Source: Enoplolaimus lenunculus
Taxonomy: Eukaryota > Nematoda > Enoplea > Enoplida > Thoracostomopsidae
Direction: 5' to 3'
DNA: 64,000 nt
Assembly (NCBI GenBank): GCA_030248215.1
Contig: JASANG010002037.1
Location: forward strand, 1 to 64,000
Shown here one piece after another: positions 48,398 through 58,526 of the stretch (its first letter is position 1; the number at the start of each line of letters is the position of its first letter). The position numbers and the translations under genes were made by a program. The notes beneath the pieces are model-generated. The model did not search any database, was not told the origin of the DNA, and was given only the letters and a program-made list of their open reading frames with translations.

Positions 48398-49696
48398 CTG
48401 GTTTCGTAAGTACAGAGATACCACTACTCAGGAACTTTCTGATATTTTGCCCATGCATTCGCAGAATATTGAGTTTTTCTTAAAGATTATAGAATCAGAT
48501 GAATTCAATGGCTGTCAAAGCTTAAACCTCCAACTTTCGATTCTGTATATAATGAAATACCGTATTTTTGTTCATGAAACGTCATGTTTTCATTCATGTG
48601 TAACTAACGAATTTGCTTGCCTTTTACCTTTTCTGGTGTGCTTACACACAGGACTGTATTTCACTAGTTTATTAATCATGGTCTAAGTGATATACGGTGC
48701 ACAACCATTGGTGAAAAATGTGTAAACTTCAATTGAAGTTAAGGCACAATTTGGCCTAATTTTAGGATCGGGAGGTTACCTTGGTTAAGGCCCATGTTAC
48801 TTTGAGGGCTTTCCGTGTTTTTGGTTAGTCTGTAAAATAGTAGGCACGCATTCTAGACTATATTTCTTGCTTAGGCTTAGGCTTTAGGAATACGCTTACT
48901 TGGTCAAACTAATTAAGGCCACGCGAGACTATCAATCTTGCAGAAATACGTTCGATTGGCTTGTGATTTTAAGAGTTAAAAATTCTTTCATACCAATCAA
49001 TTCTGAAATTTCTTATGTTATCAACGAACCTGTGCATTTGAATTTAGTTTTATACATCTTCCTACTTTGGACAATGAATCGATGAGGGCCGTAGAGCATA
49101 AGCCTATCCGTAAGCCTAAAGTTCTAGGCAAAGCCTCGCCATAAAAATATACGTATATGTTCCTATGCCTGTAACCTAAGCAAAAATTGGTTTAAATTTG
49201 AGGTTAAGCCTGGTACGAAAAATAGCTCGACCGTCATCCTATACATGGATACTAACTTGTATATACTGCGTAAGTGCCGGATCTGCGCCAGAAACATTTG
49301 CAGAAGGGACAAATCAAATTTTCCTAATTAGAATTTTTTTGCACTTGAAACAATTTTAGCCACTGATGGACGAAGAAGTTTTCCATAAAGTGAGAGGGAT
49401 TGTTGCATCCATCTCGCTTGTAGTTCGAAACATAAGATATTTTTTATTGGAAAGATCATTTATGTCTGAATATGCAATGGTAATTTCAGTGTAAAAACAT
49501 TCGGTTATATGTCAGTGTCGCAGGTTAAGTATCTCAGCCCCGCCACCCCCATGCCGACATGTATGGGTCCTCCGTGTTGGACATTTCAAAAATTTTTACC
49601 AATGCGTAAGCCTAAAAATGCCAATATCGAGATTGTTACCAAATTTGTTAAACCCGTATGATAGATTGGTTTTCATCGTCCCCTTTAATAAGGTGC

Positions 49697-50055
49697 TGTA
49701 GTGACCTGAATCAGAAGGGGGACTGACATTTATTTGGCCTCTAGAGAGGGTTCCCCTGTTATTTGGTCACGATCTGTTATTTTTTCAACCAGCCATCCGC
49801 CGCCCTTCGTTACTGATATATATCCGGTATTAGCGATTATGCAAGGTTATATTTTTATGAATGTACTTTCGAAATTTAAGTACGCTTTAAAGTTTCGAGC
49901 TCAACATATTTGGTTGTGGAATTATTCATGCACTAATTAGGGACAGTTGACATTTATGGACTATGGGGTTTAGGGGCTATATCAGCTTATGGATTGATTG
50001 GGACTTAAAATGGGGACCCCCAGAATTATTGTCCCCTCTTATTCAGGTCACTACA
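49697..50055. mobile_element. TGTAGTGACC-family MITE, copy 4
   Basis: TGTAGTGACCTGAATCAGAA at the left and CTTATTCAGGTCACTACA at the right. The interior runs in the opposite direction to 21,046 and 31,041 and the same as 345-725. Confidence 0.85.
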
Positions 50056-51455
50056 ATACACGGGGACAACCACGGCACTGGCTAACGAATGAGCCGTAGC
50101 ATTTGCGCAGACCAATTTGAACCAAACTTAAATATGTTTAACGTAGTTTAAATATACTACAAATGATTAATCTTAAATCATTTGGTAAAACTGGTCAATT
50201 TATGTTCGACCCGAACGATAATAAATTTTTCAACCCTTTTACGTTCGTTTCCTGTACCAATTTTCTTACGAACGCAACCAGACAGTATTCATTACTCTTA
50301 AAATGTCTATGGCAGTTGTAGGACGCCGGGCTCCCACAAGGGACAAATAGGTTTGTGACACGACTCTCTTTTATATACAGTGCCCGCTCTGTTTTTTTGA
50401 GTAATGAAATTATTTTCAACCCAACAATATACACGTCATGTCGACGGCGGATACCAAAAGGTGGATGGTGGGAACACAATGGCTACGGTCATCCCGTCGG
50501 TCCGAATTCAATGTGTGTTCGAGATTGTAGATATACTGCGTTACATTGAATCATTGCGAATGTTACAGTTTTATTTTGAACAACCAAAATTTTAGTCGAT
50601 TTTGAAATGTCGACCCTTAAAATCACCTGATCGGTGAGGAAGTACAACTTTAATAATATTTTTAACATTTTTTCTTCATAGTTTTTCTGAGTATTATTTT
50701 CGTTGTTGTCATGGATCGAACCGATTATATTTAGGATTGGTGACAAGCAAACAAATCATTTTTCGCGTTTTGAAAAAGCGTTTTAATGTTTAAAATGACA
50801 TTTTTGACAAAATACTAAAAATCATTACGTATCGTTTTGTTGCTGAGTCGGCTCAACTTCCTGATATCAGTCGATTGTTCCTGTTTCAAGTGCGTAAACA
50901 TGGATTCAATGTTTGAAGTCCAGCAAAACTGTTGCGTTTTCGCGTCTGGTCTGCGTTCAAAAATAATAGTTTTTGAAAATGTGGCCCACGTATTAAAATT
51001 AGGGGCGGAACGTTTTTCTTCGGGACTGCAATACAATAAGTTTAAGGTTTAGACTAATTTATTAGCTTTGCTTAGGTTTATGACGTATAAGTTGATGCTT
51101 ACGCTAGGCTTAGGCTTGAACTTAGAAATATGTTTATACAATTAATCTTTACATATTTTATGTTTTGATCATATTTCTACTTTTATTTCACGGTCAGATT
51201 TTAATTTTAAAATGATAGATATATGAGATGATAACAGGGCCTTAGGGTTAGGTAAATCAACTACAGCTTGCATTTGTTAGTAAAATTTATTTAATCGCTG
51301 CGGGATGAAGTGAGTAAGATAACATTTACCAATCAGACGATGCTCTTATGAGAAGTAATTCGTTTTGTGTTTGGAAATTTTACAGTTTTAAAGTGTGTTT
51401 TTGCGATTTGTGCTTGCAAAAAATATAAACCGCGATATATTTTTGAAGCATCCTA

Positions 51456-51607
51456 CACTGCAAAAAATGGTGAGTTAAACTTGACTCAATGAGTCACTCA
51501 GTAAGTCAAATTTGACACTGGCGGAGTCTAGTTTGACTCAGTTTGTGTAGTCCGGAAAAACCTATTTCGGGGAGAGTCAATTTGACTCACCATTTGTTTG
51601 CGTTGTG
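51456..51607. mobile_element. GAGTCA palindromic MITE, copy 3 (shorter)
   Basis: CACTGCAAAAAATGGTGAG at the left; GACTCACCATTTG and GCGTTGTG at the right. 152 bp, missing part of one arm. Left flank TA. Confidence 0.82.
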
Positions 51608-51689
51608 CGCTCAATCAAAATGGTGGAAATTTTTGATGTTTCTTGTTATAAAGTTCTAAGTTGTTGCTGCAATCAAGGACCGGCCGGAT

Positions 51690-52875
51690 ATTAAAATTCC
51701 GAATACCAGTGTTACGGAAAATATTGCCCCCTATAAAAATATGCCACTCGGGCAACACTTTATATAAAAATGTGGCCCCCATGGGACCCCCGAAAAATTT
51801 TTTTATAGAAAACCTTAAAGAAATAGTACCCCCTTTATAGAAATTTGCTTCCCCTGGCCAATTTAAACCTTTTGTGACCAAGCTGCACTACGACCAGTGA
51901 CGGATTTCAGACCAGTTTGGCTCCATATGAGACTCGTCGATTAAGTTCTCAAACAATCCGTAATTATTACAGCGTTTATTGTTCACCCGTTCTCAACCTT
52001 AGTCGAACGGCATTGCTCGCCAAATTGAAATAAAAGAGTCTGTTTATAGGTCTCCGCGTATTATCAGCGATGCTACTGTAAAAAACCCAGATGCGGCTAA
52101 TATTAATAATTTAATGAGCAGCGGAAGCTATTAGTGTCTCACAGCGAACTAAACTTTGTGTCAGTGTATGGAACAGGGCCGGTACAGTTGTACAAGCATA
52201 TTCCTAAGCCTAAGCGTAAGGATAAGCCTTTATTTAAGCCTAAGCCTAAAGCGAAAAATTAGCCTAAAGCTTAAACTGTCTGCCTCTATTTTTACATGGG
52301 CCAAACTTTTATGATTTAAACGGAATCACTCGAATTGTGTCTATAGCTTCAAACGAAAACTTCAATTGTATATTCAGCAAAACAGTCGGACTGTTTGAAT
52401 ATTTTTGACAAGTGAGCTGTTTGGCACCTGGGTAACGGACGCCGAAATCTTTGAAACTAGGAATTTTTGGCTGCAACGTGAAAATTTTTTCCCAATTTAG
52501 TGGATCTTCTTAGTGGCAAAATTTCACATCGAATTTTTTTAAATTTAACTAAGGTTTGAAAATTTACAATTTCGCAGTTGAAAGTTGCAAAGAGATGGGA
52601 AGAAAATATTCACACGAGAAGGGGTCAGTAGTAAACGCTGTAACAATAATAACGGTGCGTTTTGAAAAACTTATTCGACGATGCTGACATGAAATTATTC
52701 TGAAACCGTTACTGTTCCAAGTGCAGCTTTGTCACAAAAAGTTTAAAAAGGGAGGCACTTTTCATTAAGATTTTTTATAAAAAGTTGACAGGGGAGCACA
52801 TTTTTATATGAAAATTTGTTCGGGTGGCATATTTCTATGGGGAAGGACAAAATTGTTCGTGACACGGGAACCGGA
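51690..52875. mobile_element. Fold-back element with about 200-bp inverted arms
   Basis: Arms about 51,690-51,912 and 52,697-52,875 are inverted copies: AAAAATATGCCACTCGGGCAA versus (reverse) GAAATATGCCACCCGAACAA, then AAAAATGTGGCCCCC / AAAAATGTGCTCCCC, then TTTTTGTGACAAAGCTGCAC-like. The spacer of about 780 bp contains a CCTAAG-rich ACAGGGCCGGTACAG repeat and no transposase. Confidence 0.75.
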
Positions 52876-53374
52876 TCTCGAAAAGACATAACAGGAATTC
52901 GCGCACTGCGCTAAACCTAACGGTTCACAGAAATCTCAGAGGGTCACAGGAAATTTGTCAATCTGTGCATATACGCGAGTAACAAATTCAAAATATTTCG
53001 CACAGTTGATACCGCATTTACGGGCATAAGCCACGTTTTTGATGGCTGCATTTTACCCCTGGTATGCTTCCAGCATCAGGGTGCTGCACCGAAAACGGGG
53101 TGACGTCGCCGTCCACCCCGCATCGATTTGTATTCATTACTGTCAGGTGATAGTAATACCTTATCGAACCATCGTTAACGGGGTTGTCAATTCTATTGTG
53201 AGAATCAATATATTTGTTGTTTTTTTCGGTGAGAGCCCCCTTGAACTCAAATTCCTCAGCGTGCGACCTACCCTGCATACCCTCTCACCTTGACATTTTG
53301 CAAAATTTTCAAAGTTGTGGATATCGTTTTATTGTGGTTTGTTAATGTTTTTTGGGCCGGCTTCAAAATGCCTA

Positions 53375-53583
53375 CACTGCAAAAAAAGGTGAGTCAAATT
53401 GACTCTCTCAGAAATAGGTTTTTCCTGACTACACAAACTGAGTCAAATTCGACTCCACCAGAGTCAAATTCGATTCACTGTGTCGCACGTTTGACTCTGG
53501 CGGAGTCGAATTTGACTCAGTTTGTGTAGTCAGGAAAAGCCTATTTCCGAGATAGTCAAGTTGACTCACCATTTTTTGCAGTG
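53375..53583. mobile_element. GAGTCA palindromic MITE, copy 4, with TA duplication
   Basis: 209 bp, ends CACTGCAAAAAAAGGTGAG and TCACCATTTTTTGCAGTG. Flanked by TA on both sides. The arms pair over almost the full length (TAGGTTTTTCCTGACTACAC with its inverse). Confidence 0.9.
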
Positions 53584-53634
53584 TAAGTGTATGCACAATA
53601 GGTAATATGTTCGATATGTTTCTGTCTGTCTAAT

Positions 53635-53957
53635 CAGCGGCGAATCCAGAAATTTCAGACAGGAGGTGCGATCTGGCAAAAGTTACGAAATACAATTTTT
53701 ACTGTATGATATAATATTCCTATCGGCGTTGTCGTGCTGAAAATTTTCAAATCCAAATAGCTCATCCTAAACCCAAAATATAGTTTCTATTTCTAGTCAA
53801 GTAGGTTAACAATTATAGGGATTTTACTGCCGAAAGTTTAAAAATGTTGCACTTTTGGCATAAATGTTCAATTTTAAAATATTGAAAAATTTTAAAATTT
53901 TAAAATTTGGGGACGCAAAAAACACACTTCCCGTCGAAATATCTTGGATCTGGCACT
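53635..53957. mobile_element. Possible hAT-like element, CAGCGGCGAATCC ends
   Basis: CAGCGGCGAATCCAGAAA at the left and TTGGATCTGGCACTG at the right, similar to the 29,970 element. The 8-bp flanks (TGTCTAAT, AATTAGAC) are inverted, not direct, so there is no duplication support. Confidence 0.5.
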
Positions 53958-54254
53958 GAATTAGACATCAGGCGAAATAAAACATATTCATTTTACCAAA
54001 GGTTAATGCGTATGAATTTCACTGTTGTGATGTGAACATAGGCTTCAATCCAGTTGGAATACATAATTTTTTTAATTTTGCGTCATGGCCAAGCCTGTAT
54101 TTGTAACGTAAATATTTTGTTTATTCTTTTCAAATCAAAATGCTCATCGTTAATAAGTAGTATAAGCATATTCCTAAGCCTTTTCATTATGTGTGGTCAG
54201 ATCAAAACCGTAGACATGTCAGAAATATTAACACGTATTTACCAGACGACTATA

Positions 54255-54645
54255 AAAAACAGAATGAGAAAGAAAAGGAGAGAAATAATGATAATGCAAG
54301 ATAGAAAATTGAGAAACGGAAGATAAATCGACAACGAAAAAGACGAAAAAATGGGAAAACACGAATTGGCGTGAAACTATAGACAAAATAGAAAAAAGTG
54401 AGCAAGAAACACAAGACTGTGGGACTGTATATGCGAAACGGAAAAAGAACGAAAAACCTAAAAATAAAGAGGAAATAAAAAACGCATTGAAAAATGAAAA
54501 CAAAACCAGGATCAAGTGATAGGAAAGAAAGAAAAGAAGGACTAAAAAATTAAGGAATTGCCAAATCTAAGACCGAAAAGGAAAGAAATAAAAAACGACA
54601 AATGAAGCAAACAAAGACAAAAGAATACGACAAACAACAATTGTC
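54255..54645. other. Purine-biased tract
   Basis: About 390 bp in which the + strand is mostly A and G (AAAGAAAAGGAGAG-like words throughout) with few T runs. It is not a simple tandem repeat and not coding in a recognisable way. Confidence 0.6.
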
Positions 54646-56192
54646 ACTTCCGTCACTGTGTATTATCTTGTTTTAAGGGCAGTGTAGCACAATAACGAAG
54701 CGTAGCCAAGAAACCATTTTGCTGTTCATGCATTTTTGACAGTGACCCAGGGATCCGATTTTCCACCGGACCGACACAAAATCAAAATTTTGGTTGTGGG
54801 TCATTGGTATTAAAATGGGGGTTCTCGTTCGCTCCGCTCGATGTTCACTGTACATTTCGACTTGCCCGTCACAAATTTCTGGGCTCAGCTACTGAACTTA
54901 GCGTCAATATAAAAGTCACCCCCACGCTGTGAGAGATTTCTCAATACTTAGAATGTTCAATGGTACGTACTTTTAAACGCTGTTGTCGGCTTGTTTTTGA
55001 ATAGTTTTCATCACAATAGACCCAGCATAAAACACCCACAGTCTGTCAACTCTCACAGCTTGCGGTAAATGGCGTTTATATAATGTCCTGCTTTCATATT
55101 AGATGTCCCTATTTTTTGAGCCATTTCACTGTGACGTAGCAGTGGAATTTGAATCGGTGGGTGCCGGCATTGAAAAACGACTAAAATACCGGATTCAAAT
55201 ACTGAAATGGTAAAGTTTTGACGATAATTCAACGAATAAGTTTCTTTGCTTATTAGGAACGAATACCAATCGGCACAATCGCGTCACTTTGTGATGTGTT
55301 TTATCGGCAGGTCCCAGCCATTTTAAAGGCTCCCGGCAGTTATTGAACCCTCAAACACGACCGGAGGACCGCGTTTTTACACAGATATAAATGTTCGCCC
55401 CGTCCAGAGCGAAAAATCATTCGGCAGCATTAAAATATTACTATTTTCAGCAAAATTTTTCTTTCATATTCTATAAATCAACTTGCTCTCACTACTAATT
55501 GCTGCAGGGATGTTCCCACTGGGGACATTGGGAGGCCGCGCCCCGCCAAATTTGGTTGGTGCCTACCAAAACAAACTCGGTCTAAAAAGTAAACAATCTT
55601 GAATTGGAAATGTAGGGCTCTCCCAATATTATTCGGCGCCACCCAAATATAATTTCTGAGGACGCCCCTGAAGTGTCCTGGTTGCGGAAATTAACCAATT
55701 CCTGGGCTCTCAACAACCGGGCTGCCGATAGGTTTCAGCCCTGACCCCAGACAATTTGTTTTCCTTCGTCAATGTTAAATTTCTGCTCGGCTTGTAACAT
55801 CGACTAAATTTCATTTTTGGCCCCGTTTCTTATCGTCATCTATTAACACGGTTAACCTTAATAGCTGCAGGCTTATATCTCACGACCTATAAAGAAGGAC
55901 TTTGAGAGGCAAAAGTTGAGTGTTTTTGTCCGAGTATAGGAACATATTCTACAGCTGTTGCCAACTATTAAAATAAATATTTATATAAATTGGTGATTTT
56001 CCTAAAATATAAAATGTTTAGCGTTTTTCAACAGGAGTATAGAGTTTATTTGAGTGATTAACATATTTTTACCGTAGGTGTACGACCCAGAACGGTTCGG
56101 AAGGTCACAGCCATCGAAAACATTGACTTCGTTCCAATTTTGGAACAGCATCGAAACAAGTGCAAATACAATTGGTGACTGAGTCACTGTTA

Positions 56193-56388
56193 GAGTTGCG
56201 CTATACTCGACGTCCGGCGCCGTCTTGTGCCGCCCGTCACCTTTGGTCATCCGTACGGCGCCGTCCGGTCCGTCACCGTTCGTACCATACAATATCGTAC
56301 ATGAGTTGTATGCGTACGATACCGCACGATGACGGACGGCGACGGACGGGTGACACACAGCGCCGGACGTCAAGAAATAGCGCAACAC
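56193..56388. mobile_element. GC-rich palindromic MITE (GTTGCGCTAT ends)
   Basis: Left GAGTTGCGCTATACTCGACG; right, inverted, GTGTTGCGCTATTTCTTGAC. CGTCCGGCGC and CGTCCGTC words pair across the centre. Related words lie at 12,800-12,860 and 31,855-31,980. Confidence 0.8.
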
Positions 56389-57079
56389 TTATCCACTGTG
56401 TTGACGGATTTTTCTATGAAAGTTAATATATCGTAGGTATGTTATTTTTCTGCCAATGCAGTTGAAGTAAAACGTAAGTATTCGCAATAAACGACAACGA
56501 AACAATCCTATTCAGTTACATCCAAAATGTTGTGTTTTATATTTGGAAACATTTCGTTTTTCGACCTTTTTAATCAACTATTTTGGAATCCGTTTAAATT
56601 TGAAATTTAAAAAAATGTACTGCTGATGACAATCTGCATATCTGCCCTGTTCCTGTTCCTCCAGCAGTTTAAGTTTGCCGTAGGTCATTTCAGTGATGAT
56701 AAATTAGGCAAAATGTAAATATGACCTATTTTCACTAGATAACCAATCGCGAGCCATAACTCAGAAGCTTTAACGTTTACCAATTGTTTTCAATTAACCA
56801 GTTCAGCTGTTTTTAATGTTTTGGTTTGAGTGCAGGCGTGCTTATAAGGGGAGAAATTGTATTTCATTTTTAAAACACCAGCAATTTAGGACGTGAAAAA
56901 TCGGTTTTAACACACTTTAGAATAACCTTCTCTATAAGAGTTCGATAAACTTCTTATTCATGAAGTTATATAACCTGCTGAATTGAAATCTTGAACAGGC
57001 CTCTGTTTTAGTTTATACATACTTTATATACTTATATTAAGTATAAGTTTTGTTTTATGTGTTTAATAAAATTGTTGAC

Positions 57080-57310
57080 TCAGGCCAATCTTCTATTCGA
57101 AGCAAATGGCGATTGTTGACATGTCGCAAAACAACAGTGATGTAAGACCAACGTTGACTGGTTAACGGTATTGCGTCTTTTAAATAATCAAAGCTGATTG
57201 GTCTATAAGTTCGATAACAGTTTAGCCCAAGGCAAACTGTTATAACTAAAATAGCAGATTGGCCTAGGTTAATTAGTAATTGACCTGAATAGCTGATTAG
57301 CCTACGACAC
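57080..57310. mobile_element. TGTCGTAGGC-family MITE, copy
   Basis: CAGGCCAATCTTCTATTCG at the left; CTGAATAGCTGATTAGCC and TACGACAC at the right. Interior ACAACAGTGATGTAAGACC as in the other copies. The left terminus is eroded. Confidence 0.7.
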
Positions 57311-57425
57311 ATATATGCATTTATGTTTTGAAATGACACCAAATCAGTTTATTTGTTATTTGACTATAAACACATGAAACGGTGGCTTAATAGACAAAAT
57401 AACACTATTCTATCCATCTCGGCAG

Positions 57426-57566
57426 GATATGCAGAACGAGGATTCTTTACATTCATTTGCATACGCTTTGGATAGCCAGGATAGTGGAGATGCCTACGCC
57501 ACCGCAAAAAGACAGCTACGTACAATGACTAAGAACCTTGTAACCTCAACACCTTATATTTTGTAA
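57426..57566 (+). CDS. Possible terminal exon of an unknown gene
   Basis: After a pyrimidine-bearing acceptor (ctcggcag) a 46-codon frame runs to TAA at 57564. It has evenly used, protein-like composition: MQNEDSLHSFAYALDSQDSG, then DAYATAKRQLRTMTK. It begins just after a repeat element (57,080-57,310). No family is recognised and no partner exon is seen upstream, so it may be an exon of a gene lying mostly in introns here, or chance. Confidence 0.25.
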   Translation, partial: DMQNEDSLHSFAYALDSQDSGDAYATAKRQLRTMTKNLVTSTPYIL

Positions 57567-58468
57567 AAACTTCAAATTTAGGTATGGAATATAACAGACG
57601 AAAATAGTTCAAATATGCAAATTTTCAAAATTTCATTATTTTTGGGCAAACGCCAGCTGAGGGAATATCCGAAAAGGCACCATGATTCTCCCGATAATTT
57701 ATTGAACCTTGATTCAAACCATGCCAGGCTATAAAAAGTGTGAAATTCCATCCGTCATACCTTGGATTTAGGTTCATCCCGTCAGATGTGTGCAATCCAT
57801 ATTAAATACCGATTAGTTATGTAGGCATAATACGTAAAATTGCAACCAGCGAAAACTCAGCATCTAAAAATTGTACTATTTTGATTTTAGTAGTCCTATT
57901 TCTGCCCTAATTTTAAGATGCATTGGCTGTCGCAGTCCAACTTTCTTTAAGGATTTCGAAATAAGCACAGATTACGGTATATAAATCAAAATTTTATGCT
58001 GAAATTTCAGCCTTACAGTTTTTGAAACCCAAAATCCGAAGGAGAGTTTTTGGGTTTCAAACTGATATCGTGTATAAGAATCCCTGAACAAGAATTCTAA
58101 GGGTGGAGAATGGACATCTAAACATCCCTGGTTACGCCCTTGGCTTAGGTTCAAAGTCTTGCGAAATCAATCACATTCCCGTCCTGGAATAATTTTGCTC
58201 CCCTAGTATGTTGAACTGGCTACGGGTCTGCATGTGCATATTTTCATTGATTGTTTCAGCACGTGTCACCTTTACTCTGTTTGGCTTTGGCCGAAATCAT
58301 CTAATTTAAAATAATTTGAATAATTTTAAATTTCAAAAACATAAATCGGTAATTCACCGTTAGTCAATTATTGACACCTTAATTAGTCGTGTCTCGTGTG
58401 GGGTCAACTGAACTTTAGGAGGCGCTGCGGTGAAAATTTCAATTTCCTTGCTAAAAATATAGCTCAAA

Positions 58469-58526
58469 ATGAGTGGACGCTATCCGTTTTTACGATCTCG
58501 AAGCAGTGAAAGTCGACAACCGGAAG
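58469..58526 (+). CDS. Candidate first coding exon of the same unidentified gene
   Basis: ATG at 58469 with an in-frame TAG at 58460. It encodes MSGRYPFLRSRSSESRQPE and ends in a strong donor (GGAAG/gtaagt), phase 1. Its phase fits acceptors at 61364 or 61373 before the large membrane-protein exon, which would give a basic N-terminal tail before the membrane helix. The joining is inference. A chance ATG with a downstream donor cannot be excluded. Confidence 0.4.

Larger units (their letters stand above)
46963..57425. other. VPS35 3' flank and intergenic region: repeats, no gene recognised
   Basis: VPS35 probably ends its mRNA within the first few hundred bases, but I see no convincing AATAAA. 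The rest holds the elements listed at 47,657 to 57,310, plus CCTAAG-rich tracts near 48,850, 49,100, 51,090 and 52,200. Stretches 48,400-49,690, 50,060-51,450 and 54,700-56,190 show nothing I can name. Confidence 0.6.

Noticed and set aside
54228-54515. 95-codon minus frame rich in Phe/Ser
   Set aside because: Product of the purine-biased tract, not a membrane protein.
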